Source: an uncultured Bacteroidota bacterium (GTDB lineage Bacteria; Bacteroidota; Bacteroidia; Bacteroidales; P3). From it: 64,000 nt of DNA. Below are positions 18,004-24,167 of the stretch, piece after piece. The notes under the pieces were generated by a model that worked only from the letters and a program-made list of their open reading frames with translations, was not told where the DNA came from and made no database searches. The position numbers and the translations under genes are program-made. Location of the stretch: NCBI GenBank assembly GCA_902776365.1, contig CACYPU010000001.1:408325-472324 (forward strand), read 5' to 3'. Position 1 is the stretch's first letter, and every line of letters starts with the position of its first letter.

Positions 18004-18897
18004 TTATTTTACACTAATGATTTCGACGTCGAATACCAGCGGGGAGTAGGGGAGGATTTGTCCACCGCCGGCGCCGCGCTCACCATAGGCCATCGCCGAG
18101 GGGATGACGAGCTGCAGCTTGCTGCCTACCGTCTGACCGATCAGACCTTTGTCCCATCCCTGAATCACCTGGCCTTCTCCAATCTTGAACGAGAAAGGTT
18201 GGTTTCTGTCCACGCTGCTGTCGAATTTCGTGCCGTCGAGCAGGCATCCGGTGTAGTGCACCGTCACCTCCTGGCCTTTGGTCACCTTCTCGCCGTTGCC
18301 CTTCTCCTTCAGGATGATGTAGAGGCCGTCGGCGGTGGGCTTCACGGTGATGTTGTTCGCTTTGACGAAGTCGCGGATTCTGCCTGGCTCGTCGTCCTTC
18401 ATCATCTGCACTTTGGCCATGAATTCGGCCTGTTCCTTGGCCAGGTCCTCTTTCGTCACAATGCCCGTCAGGTTGATTTTGTAGTAAATCTTCTGGCCGG
18501 TATTGGGGTTGTAGTTGGGGTGCATCTGTGCGGCGCCCACGATTTGTGCCACGCTGTCGGCATCCATCGCGAAGGTGGCCACGTCGCCCACATGCATCAT
18601 CATCAGACCTTCGCCCACCTTGAGCTCCCAGTTGGCGGAAGCCTGAGCGATACGCTGAGGATTACCGGTGTTGTCGAAGAGGGTCACGGTGTCGAATTTC
18701 ACCGTCATCTCGCCAACCCACACATCGCCCTCCTGCAACTGCTGGCCTTCGGGATTCTGCTTCTCGAAGTTGTAGTAGAGACCCTTTTCGGTTCTCTCGA
18801 AACCATCCATATCCCCACTAGAGCAGGCCATAGGCAACATTGCCGCCAGAGCAAGCAGCGTCGCTGCAAAAAAGTTCTTTGAATACTTGTATGTCAT
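18004..18897 (-). CDS. FKBP-type peptidyl-prolyl isomerase lipoprotein, tandem copy 2
   Basis: The layout is the same as its neighbour: lipoprotein signal (FFAATLLALAAMLPMAC), degenerate N-terminal FKBP-like part, and C-terminal FKBP (VTVHYTGCLLDGTKFDSSVD, VIQGWDKGLI). I chose the ATG at 18897, giving MTYKYSKNF before the hydrophobic stretch; the frame extends eight codons further to 18921. The C-domain is closer to the canonical FKBP active site than that of copy 1. It lies directly downstream of the nrnA/FKBP gene. Confidence 0.9.
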   Translation of the reverse strand: MTYKYSKNFFAATLLALAAMLPMACSSGDMDGFERTEKGLYYNFEKQNPEGQQLQEGDVWVGEMTVKFDTVTLFDNTGNPQRIAQASANWELKVGEGLMMMHVGDVATFAMDADSVAQIVGAAQMHPNYNPNTGQKIYYKINLTGIVTKEDLAKEQAEFMAKVQMMKDDEPGRIRDFVKANNITVKPTADGLYIILKEKGNGEKVTKGQEVTVHYTGCLLDGTKFDSSVDRNQPFSFKIGEGQVIQGWDKGLIGQTVGSKLQLVIPSAMAYGERGAGGGQILPYSPLVFDVEIISVK

Positions 18898-18920
18898 TTG
18901 TTTAAGAGATTTATTATCCA

Positions 18921-19466
18921 CTAATTATTGATTTTTACTACTTCGATGTAGTATATCAGCACCCATCGTTTGCCTATGCGGTTGCCGTCGCCGGGAACGC
19001 CGTAGGCCTCTTCCGATGGCAGTATCACCGTTGCGCGGCAGCCCTCGTTCAGGGTGCGCAGGGCGAAGTCCACGCCGCGGTTCGGCTGCAGGCGGCCAAT
19101 CACCACGGTGTCGTCCACATTTTCGTAGACCACCTTGTCCTCGATATTCCTCACGGTATAGCGGATGGCAACGGTGTCGTTGTAGTCGGCCACAGGCCCA
19201 TTGCCCTCGCGGGTCTTCATCACCTTGATGCCCGACCCAATGTCGGTCATCGTCCAATTTCTGCGTGCGGCGAAGTTCTCTATGTCGGTGCTCTCGCGCT
19301 GCGCCAGCATGCGGTTGGTGTTGATGAGGTCCACATCTGTCGTCGACGGTTTCTTCTGCTGCACCTCGATTACGGGCACATCGTTACACGAAATGAAAAG
19401 TGAAAAGTGAAAAGTGAAAATGAGGAGGGTGACGAGTAGGCCCAGGTGTTTCTTGACTTTTTTCAC
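18921..19466 (-). CDS. possible separate FKBP lipoprotein starting at an internal GTG
   Basis: This is the alternative reading of the 3' third of the fused frame. Starting at GTG 19464-19466 the product has a Lys-rich n-region, a 13-residue hydrophobic core and a lipobox-like LFISC, then an FKBP domain (VAIRYTVRNIEDKVVYENVD, LPSEEAYGVPG). That is exactly the design of the two downstream FKBP lipoproteins. The DHH domain would naturally end a few residues after this GTG. Confidence 0.5.
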   Translation of the reverse strand: MKKVKKHLGLLVTLLIFTFHFSLFISCNDVPVIEVQQKKPSTTDVDLINTNRMLAQRESTDIENFAARRNWTMTDIGSGIKVMKTREGNGPVADYNDTVAIRYTVRNIEDKVVYENVDDTVVIGRLQPNRGVDFALRTLNEGCRATVILPSEEAYGVPGDGNRIGKRWVLIYYIEVVKINN

Positions 19467-20489
19467 CGTCTCGCCCAGCGAGAGGTAGCTGGTGGCGCCG
19501 GCGGCGCGGGTGTGGCCGCCGCCGTCGAAGAGTTCGCCGGCCAGGCGGTTCACATCGGTGAAGCGTTTCGAGCGCAAAGAGAGGCGTACGCGGTTCTCCT
19601 CCTCGCGGATAAGGATGGCGCAGTCGGTGTCGCGCAGTTTCATCACCTCGTTGACGAGGCCCGTGAGGTCGGCGCTCTCCACGCCGAAGCGCAGCATGTC
19701 CTCCTGGTGGATGACCATCAGGGCGGCGCTCTGGTCGGGGTAGACGGTGAGCAGCTCGCTCATGGCGTAGCCGAAGAACTTCAGGCGCGCCTCGGAGAAG
19801 ACATTCTTGATTTGGCGGTTGATTTCCATGGGGTCGATGCCCATCTGCGACAGCTCGGCGGCGGCGAGGTAGAGGCTCTGCTGGCGGTTGCTGTAGCTGA
19901 AGGTGCCGGTGTCGGTGCAGAGACCCGTGAAGAGGCTCGTGGCGGCGTCGACATCGAACACCTCGCGGCCGAAGGTCGTGCGGAAAGCCCAGTAGATAAG
20001 CTCGCAGGTGCTCGAGATTTCGGGGTCGGAGATTACGAGGTCGAAGCTCTCGCGGTCGGGGCCGATGTGGTGGTCGAAGAGGATGCGGGGGGCTTTCGAT
20101 GCGCGCATGGCGTCGGCCAGCACTCCCGTGCGGTCGAGGTTGTTGAGGTCCATGCAGACGATGAGGTCGGCCTCCGCGATGGCCTGCCGGCAACGGTCGA
20201 GGTCCGTCTTGCCGCTGAGGATTTTGTCGGTATTCGGCAGCCACGTCAGGTCCTCGGGACATCCGTCGGGGAGCATGGGGGTGAGAGTGAATGCGTTAAT
20301 GTGAGAATGCGTTAATGCGTTAGTCAGCAGGGCGAACATAGCGGTGAGGGAGCCTACGGCGTCGCCGTCGGCGTTGGTGTGGGCCGTCATCACGATACGG
20401 CGTGCAGCCGCCAGGCGCTCCTTCAGCGCCTCCGGCTGCCAGCCGTCGACAAAGTCGACCTTATATCCGCATTCAATCTCCATGTACAT
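18921..20489 (-). CDS. DHH phosphoesterase (NrnA-like) fused in frame to an FKBP lipoprotein
   Basis: Residues about 1-340 form an NrnA-type DHH/DHHA1 enzyme (TAHTNADGDAVGS, LFDHH, DTGTFSYSNR, GGGHTRAAG) that degrades nano-RNA, pAp or cyclic dinucleotide products in the cytoplasm. The frame then runs without a stop into an FKBP lipoprotein. A GTG at 19464-19466 would give a free FKBP lipoprotein of 181 residues, starting MKKVKKHLGLLV and ending its signal at FISC. The junction is a heptamer tract GAAAAGT (19391-19421), and a second tract (20281-20323) adds TNALTHSHINAF. I prefer the ATG at 20489 (or 20483); the frame itself opens at a TTG at 20531. Whether one or two proteins are made is open. 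Confidence 0.8.
   Translation of the reverse strand: MYMEIECGYKVDFVDGWQPEALKERLAAARRIVMTAHTNADGDAVGSLTAMFALLTNALTHSHINAFTLTPMLPDGCPEDLTWLPNTDKILSGKTDLDRCRQAIAEADLIVCMDLNNLDRTGVLADAMRASKAPRILFDHHIGPDRESFDLVISDPEISSTCELIYWAFRTTFGREVFDVDAATSLFTGLCTDTGTFSYSNRQQSLYLAAAELSQMGIDPMEINRQIKNVFSEARLKFFGYAMSELLTVYPDQSAALMVIHQEDMLRFGVESADLTGLVNEVMKLRDTDCAILIREEENRVRLSLRSKRFTDVNRLAGELFDGGGHTRAAGATSYLSLGETVKKVKKHLGLLVTLLIFTFHFSLFISCNDVPVIEVQQKKPSTTDVDLINTNRMLAQRESTDIENFAARRNWTMTDIGSGIKVMKTREGNGPVADYNDTVAIRYTVRNIEDKVVYENVDDTVVIGRLQPNRGVDFALRTLNEGCRATVILPSEEAYGVPGDGNRIGKRWVLIYYIEVVKINN
19391..19421. repeat. heptamer tract GAAAAGT at the nrnA-FKBP junction
   Basis: Four units of GAAAAGT/GAAAATG form the tract (plus-strand sense). 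Read on the coding strand they give the hydrophobic HFSLF part of the putative signal peptide. The same word occurs in spacers at 24047 and 60735. Confidence 0.75.
20281..20323. repeat. GCGTTAAT-word tract inside the DHH domain
   Basis: An eight-base period in coding sequence, encoding NALTHSHINAF between conserved blocks of the DHH domain (after TAMFALL and before TPMLPDG). Confidence 0.65.
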
Positions 20490-20528
20490 CAATATATTAC
20501 CTAGTTTCCTTCCACAGGAAACCAGATG

Positions 20529-20536
20529 CAAATATA
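20529..20536 (-). promoter_or_regulatory. TATATTTG -7 box for the nrnA/FKBP gene
   Basis: It matches TAnnTTTG on the minus strand, with a TTG 21 bases further upstream. It places the transcription start inside the TTG-initiated extension, which supports an ATG start at 20489 or 20483. Confidence 0.55.
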
Positions 20537-20715
20537 CAATTTAAATATTAAAGAATACAAGTTTATTATATAAATTTATCAACAACTTATTGAAACCCGC
20601 CCGATAGCCCGCCTACGCCGTGGGTATTCGCTCTTGTCTTTTTGAGAAAAATTTGCCGGTATCGGCAAAAAGTTGTATCTTGGCAGTGTGATTTAAACTG
20701 AAATTTGCCGATAAG

Positions 20716-20840
20716 ATGAAGTCAAATACCTGCCGTTTGTAGTTCTGCTCTTCGTCGCCTGCTCGAAGGCCGAGGAGGGAGGGTCTTCCGATACTTCCAA
20801 CGGTTTGGAAGAAAGGGAGGATGTGGGCGTCCTGTTCTGA
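20716..20840 (+). pseudogene. frameshifted small lipoprotein-like ORF, copy 1 of a dispersed repeat
   Basis: An ATG at 20716 is followed after six codons by a stop. Adding one base after ATGAA would open a frame encoding about 41 residues: KYLPFVVLLFVAC (lipobox), then SKAEEGGSSDTSNGLEERED and VGVLF. The segment 20739-20850 is 98 percent identical, inverted, to 63655-63763. Confidence 0.55.
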
Positions 20841-20850
20841 GGAGGGGCGG
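20739..20850 (+). repeat. dispersed inverted repeat, copy A
   Basis: About 110 bases match the reverse complement of 63655-63763 with two substitutions visible by eye. Both copies are followed by a heptamer tract of AGAGTTA/AGAGTTT type. Confidence 0.85.
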
Positions 20851-20894
20851 TTTAGAGTTAAGAGTTTAGAGTTAAGAGTTTAGAGTTAAGAGTT
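20851..20894. repeat. heptamer tract AGAGTTT/AGAGTTA
   Basis: Six units alternate AGAGTTA and AGAGTTT. The same words are at 43593-43629 and 63617-63652. Confidence 0.8.
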
Positions 20895-20906
20895 GGGGAT
20901 TCGTTC

Positions 20907-21809
20907 CTATGGGATAATTTCTGACATGTGGTTGCCGTCGCCGGTGGCGAGTTTGGCGCGGGCGGTCATCATCTGGTTGCGGGAGAGGGCGGGGCAGCTG
21001 TTGGCGCAGGAGTAGAGGTAGTTGTGTGTGCCGTCGGTGCAGTAGATTTCGATGGTCATATTGTCCGCGCCGATGGGGAATATGGGGACCTGGACGCTCT
21101 TGGTATCGTCGCCGGCCAGAATTTCGAGTGCTCCGGGCTGACCGGGGTCGGGGAATGTCACTTCGACATACCGATGGGACGGATTGGTGCCGTGTTGGGG
21201 TTCGCAGCTGGCCGTCGGATCAGGGAATTCATTGTAAGACACCAGTGCATTGAGCCTATAGTCGTCGGTCATCAGCTTTACCTTGGTGACAGTGAGGGTG
21301 TTGGGGGTGGTGTTCCACATCATTACCTTCACAGCGGCGGAGGCATGATAGAAGCGGAGCGTTGTATGACCCTCGCCATTTGCATCGGCGTGCGCGAGCA
21401 TGGGAAGGGTGATGACCTGACGGCCGTCGCTCCTAATAGAACTGCTGGCGGTGTCGGGGAATACTAACGCGTGGTGAAACAATGTCGAATATGAATAGAA
21501 ATTGTTCGGATAGCAGGCGAGGAGTTCCCCGGTTCCAATGGGGTTTGCGGAGGGGTCGATATAGGCCGTATGGTTTACCTCGTCGACGATGACGGTGTAC
21601 TCGTTTTCGTTAATAACCACCACATCGCCGTTGCACCACTGCACGGAGTTGTCGAGCACGGAGGTTTTTTGGCCGTTGTGGTCGACAAATTCCTCGGCGG
21701 AGAGCAGGAGGGCTCCCTTGGGGACATTGTTTTCGGTTTCTTGCTTCTGGCAGGCGGAAAGCAGCATTGTTCCGCTCAGGAGTGTTATCAGTATGTATCT
21801 GATTTTCAT
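20907..21809 (-). CDS. fimbrillin-like lipoprotein, N-terminal domain only
   Basis: The 300-residue lipoprotein (LLSGTMLLSAC, Cys about 20) is built like the first 290 residues of the 14730-16382 product: PKGALLLSAEEF, KTSVLDNSVQWCNGDVVVIN, HASAAVKVMMWN and LSRNQMMTARAKLA. It stops right after that last motif, where the paralogue goes on to its C-terminal domain. It is probably surface exposed; the function is unknown. Confidence 0.7.
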   Translation of the reverse strand: MKIRYILITLLSGTMLLSACQKQETENNVPKGALLLSAEEFVDHNGQKTSVLDNSVQWCNGDVVVINENEYTVIVDEVNHTAYIDPSANPIGTGELLACYPNNFYSYSTLFHHALVFPDTASSSIRSDGRQVITLPMLAHADANGEGHTTLRFYHASAAVKVMMWNTTPNTLTVTKVKLMTDDYRLNALVSYNEFPDPTASCEPQHGTNPSHRYVEVTFPDPGQPGALEILAGDDTKSVQVPIFPIGADNMTIEIYCTDGTHNYLYSCANSCPALSRNQMMTARAKLATGDGNHMSEIIP

Positions 21810-21821
21810 GATGATTCGATA

Positions 21822-22934
21822 TTAACCTTCGGCGCCGAATTCCATGAGGTAGGCTTTGATGAACTCGTCGAGTTTGCCGTCGAGGACGCCGGCGACGTCG
21901 GAGGTCTGGTAGTTGGTGCGGTGGTCTTTGACGCGGCGGTCGTCCATGACGTAGCTCCTTATCTGCGATCCCCATTCAATCTTCTTCTGAGAGGCTTTGA
22001 TCTTGTCTTTCTCCTCCATGCGGTGCTTCAGCTCGCGGTCGTAGAGCTGTGAACGCAGCAGGCGCATGGCGTTCTCCTTGTTTTTGGGTTGGTCGCGCGT
22101 CTCGGTGTTCTCAATGAGGATTTCCTCCTCCTCGCCGGTGTAAGGGTCTTTGTACTGGTAGCGCAGGCGCACTCCCGACTCCACCTTGTTGACGTTCTGT
22201 CCGCCTGCACCGCCGCTGCGGAAGGTGTCCCACGACAGTTTCGACATATCAACCACCACTTCAATAGAATCATCTACAAGCGGTGTAACACTGACACTTG
22301 TGAAGCTAGTCATACGCTTGCCTTGGGCGTTGAAAGGGGAGACGCGCACCAGGCGGTGGACGCCGGTTTCGGACTTGAGGTAGCCATAGGCGAAGTCGCC
22401 CTCGATCTGGAGGGTGCAGCTCTTGATGCCGGCACCGTCGCCGTCGAGCGAGTTGCTGACGACCACCTTGTAGCCGTGGGTCTCGGCATAGCGTATGTAC
22501 ATGCGCATGAGCATCTCGGCCCAGTCCTGAGCCTCCACGCCGCCGGCGCCAGCATTGATGCTCAGCACGGCGTCGAGCCTGTCGCTGTCACTGCGCAGCA
22601 TGTTCTTGAATTCCAGCTCTTCGACTTTCTTCTGGGTGACGGCGATCTGCGAGAGCAGTTCCTCTTCGGAGGCGTCGCCGGATTCGAAGAATTCGCCCAT
22701 CACCTCGAGGTCGCCGCAGGCGGTGTCGACATCCTTGTAGGCGTTGACCCAGGTTTTCTTGGCGTTGATGCCTTTGACGACTTTCTGCGCCTCCTTGGGG
22801 TCGTTCCAGAAGTCGGGGGCTTCGGTCTTCTTCTCCTCGTTGGCAATCCATGCCGCGGTGTTTTCTATGTCGAGGAATTTCTTCAGGTCGTCTTTGCGCT
22901 GAAGGAGGTCTTTTATCTGTTCTTGGTTGGTCAT
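21822..22934 (-). CDS. prfB: peptide chain release factor 2
   Basis: RF2 ends translation at UGA and UAA. The 370-residue protein has the codon-recognition motif SPF (in VRVSPFNAQG) and the catalytic GGQ in SGGAGGQNVNK. The frame runs from ATG to stop without interruption, so the programmed +1 frameshift seen in most prfB genes (stop near codon 25) is absent here. Confidence 0.96.
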   Translation of the reverse strand: MTNQEQIKDLLQRKDDLKKFLDIENTAAWIANEEKKTEAPDFWNDPKEAQKVVKGINAKKTWVNAYKDVDTACGDLEVMGEFFESGDASEEELLSQIAVTQKKVEELEFKNMLRSDSDRLDAVLSINAGAGGVEAQDWAEMLMRMYIRYAETHGYKVVVSNSLDGDGAGIKSCTLQIEGDFAYGYLKSETGVHRLVRVSPFNAQGKRMTSFTSVSVTPLVDDSIEVVVDMSKLSWDTFRSGGAGGQNVNKVESGVRLRYQYKDPYTGEEEEILIENTETRDQPKNKENAMRLLRSQLYDRELKHRMEEKDKIKASQKKIEWGSQIRSYVMDDRRVKDHRTNYQTSDVAGVLDGKLDEFIKAYLMEFGAEG

Positions 22935-22955
22935 TCTGCTAATCTTATTGTTTTT

Positions 22956-23038
22956 GTCGGCGAATTATGCGAATTGTACGAATAATTTTATGCCGAATTT
23001 AAATACATTAATTTGCTTCATTCGCCCCATTTGCCGAC
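22956..23038. repeat. palindromic element GTCGGC...GCCGAC, copy 1
   Basis: GTCGGCGAAT at the left end pairs with ATTTGCCGAC at the right. The arms contain nine-base repeats GCGAATTNN and their complement ATTCGNNNN. It is flanked by T5 on the left and A6 on the right. A shorter copy lies at 23787-23846, on the other side of the ZIP gene. Confidence 0.65.
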
Positions 23039-23070
23039 GAAAAAAGCGTACAGCCGTTTGGGTTTGGCCG

Positions 23071-23766
23071 TCAGTGGACGGTGAGGAAGGCGGCGGCGAA
23101 GGCGACGACGCAGAGGCCGAGGTTGAGCCAGGAGAAGCCGTGCTGCTTGTGGTCGAAGAGGATGCTGCTGCTGACGTGCAGCAAGACGCCGATGACGAGG
23201 CCGATAATCATGCGCTGCTGCTCTTCGTCGGGTTGGACGAGGAAGAGGTTGACGAGCGACCCTGCGGGCGACATGATGCCGAAGAGCATGAGCAACGCCA
23301 GCACGCGCCAGAAGCCCATGCGGTGGGCGGTGAAGAGGGCCACGAGAATCAGCGCCACAGGGATGTTGTGGATGACGATGCCCCACACCAGCCCTTGGTT
23401 GACGGCGCCGGAGGTCTCCACGAGCGGCATGCCCTCGAGGAAGGCATGGAGGCAGAGGCCCAGCATCAGGCCCAGCACAGGGACGCCGTGATTGTGGTGG
23501 TCTTCCACATGTCCGTGTTCGGCATGTGCCGAGAGGGCTTCGAGGAGTTGCTGGATGAGGAAGCCTGCGAGGATGCAGAAGAAGGGTAGGCGAGAGGTGC
23601 CTTCGGTGGCTTCCGGCAGCAGTCCCAGTACACAGACGCCCAGCAGGAAAGCACCGCCGAAGACCGTGACGCCGCGCATCACGCCGTCGGGAATCTTACG
23701 TCCCACCAGCGTCATCAGCGACCACACGGCCACTCCCAATACCACTGCTATGTATGTTCCAATCAT
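23071..23766 (-). CDS. ZIP-family metal permease
   Basis: The 231-residue inner-membrane protein has about eight helices, a His-rich cytoplasmic loop (HAEHGHVEDHHNHG, about 81-94) and the ZIP metal-site helices (LCLHAFLEGMPL and GIVIHNIPVALILVA). It probably takes up Zn2+ or another divalent metal. It is bracketed by two copies of a palindromic element. Confidence 0.85.
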   Translation of the reverse strand: MIGTYIAVVLGVAVWSLMTLVGRKIPDGVMRGVTVFGGAFLLGVCVLGLLPEATEGTSRLPFFCILAGFLIQQLLEALSAHAEHGHVEDHHNHGVPVLGLMLGLCLHAFLEGMPLVETSGAVNQGLVWGIVIHNIPVALILVALFTAHRMGFWRVLALLMLFGIMSPAGSLVNLFLVQPDEEQQRMIIGLVIGVLLHVSSSILFDHKQHGFSWLNLGLCVVAFAAAFLTVH

Positions 23767-23786
23767 TCTGCTTTAAAAAATATTTT

Positions 23787-23846
23787 GTCGGCGAATTGTG
23801 CGAATTGAGCAAAAAAAGATTCGTTTCATTCGCTTCATTCGCCGAC
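23787..23846. repeat. palindromic element GTCGGC...GCCGAC, copy 2
   Basis: GTCGGCGAATTGTGCGAATT on the left pairs imperfectly with ATTCGCTTCATTCGCCGAC on the right. It has the same termini and internal nine-base words as 22956-23038. Confidence 0.65.
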
Positions 23847-23878
23847 CTTAAAAACGGCTTTCGCCGAATTTATGCCGC

Positions 23879-23884
23879 AAAAAA
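23879..23884 (-). terminator. T-run ending the SRP RNA
   Basis: Six T residues on the minus strand directly follow the CTTGCCC arm. The SRP closing stem itself acts as the terminator stem. Confidence 0.6.
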
Positions 23885-23980
23885 GGGCAAGCTGTTTATA
23901 TCGCACCGCTACAACCAAACACCCTTGCTGTATTCCTACCCTGGGGGATTCAATGGGAGCTGGTCGTATAAGACTTGCCC
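23885..23980 (-). ncRNA. ffs: small signal recognition particle RNA (4.5S-type)
   Basis: Read on the minus strand, the transcript opens with GGGCAAG (23980-23974) and closes with CUUGCCC (23891-23885), a perfect closing stem. The tip has the SRP domain IV pattern CAGG-GUA-GGAA-UAC-AGCA: a GGAA tetraloop on a 3-bp stem, then the asymmetric/symmetric loop bases that bind the Ffh M domain. The RNA guides membrane proteins to the translocon with Ffh and FtsY. A T6 run follows the closing stem, and a TATCTTTG box lies upstream. Confidence 0.87.
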
Positions 23981-24034
23981 TATCTCTCTGATGTTTACGG
24001 AGTTGTTCTATTTCCCCGCGTCCTTTTCGATTTG

Positions 24035-24042
24035 CAAAGATA
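24035..24042 (-). promoter_or_regulatory. TATCTTTG -7 box for SRP RNA
   Basis: A perfect TAnnTTTG on the minus strand, about 55 bases before the closing stem. This implies a short 5' leader that would need processing. The -33 region lies in the repeat block and is unclear. Confidence 0.6.
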
Positions 24043-24046
24043 CGAA

Positions 24047-24165
24047 AAAAATGAAAAATGAAAAATGAAAAATGAAAAAATAGAGAAAAAATGAAAGTGG
24101 GTAGTGGGTAGCAGGTAGTGGGTAGTGGGTAGTAAAATGAAAAATGAAAGTGGGTAGTGGGCAGT
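24047..24165. repeat. composite heptamer block GAAAAAT + GTGGGTA
   Basis: GAAAAAT units are followed by GTGGGTA units (five in a row, one variant GCAGGTA), then GAAAAAT and GTGGGTA again. GTGGGTA is the reverse complement of the CTACCCA family at 36709-36785. Confidence 0.85.
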
Positions 24166-24167
24166 AG

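Larger units (their letters stand above)
20532..20906. other. 375-bp spacer with a promoter-like site and a broken small lipoprotein gene
   Basis: The spacer holds a perfect hairpin TTTGCCG-GTAT-CGGCAAA (20652-20669). The hairpin overlaps a plus-strand promoter-like pair (TTTG 20652-20655, TATCTTGG 20676-20683). It also holds a remnant of a tiny lipoprotein gene (20716-20840) and a heptamer tract (20851-20894). I see no intact gene. Confidence 0.6.
23767..24167. other. 401-bp spacer holding SRP RNA, a palindrome and repeat tracts
   Basis: From left to right it contains the palindrome 23787-23846, the SRP RNA 23885-23980 (minus) with terminator and promoter, and a 119-base block of two interleaved heptamer families. 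No protein gene is visible. Confidence 0.8.

Noticed and set aside
14730-21809. Mobile element carrying the fimbrillin-like lipoproteins
   Set aside because: No transposase, integrase or terminal repeats are present, and housekeeping genes lie between the two copies.
23885-23980. Riboswitch or 6S RNA as alternatives for this structured region
   Set aside because: The GGAA tetraloop with CAGG and AGCA flanks and the closing stem match SRP RNA; no gene lies immediately downstream on the same strand for a riboswitch to control.
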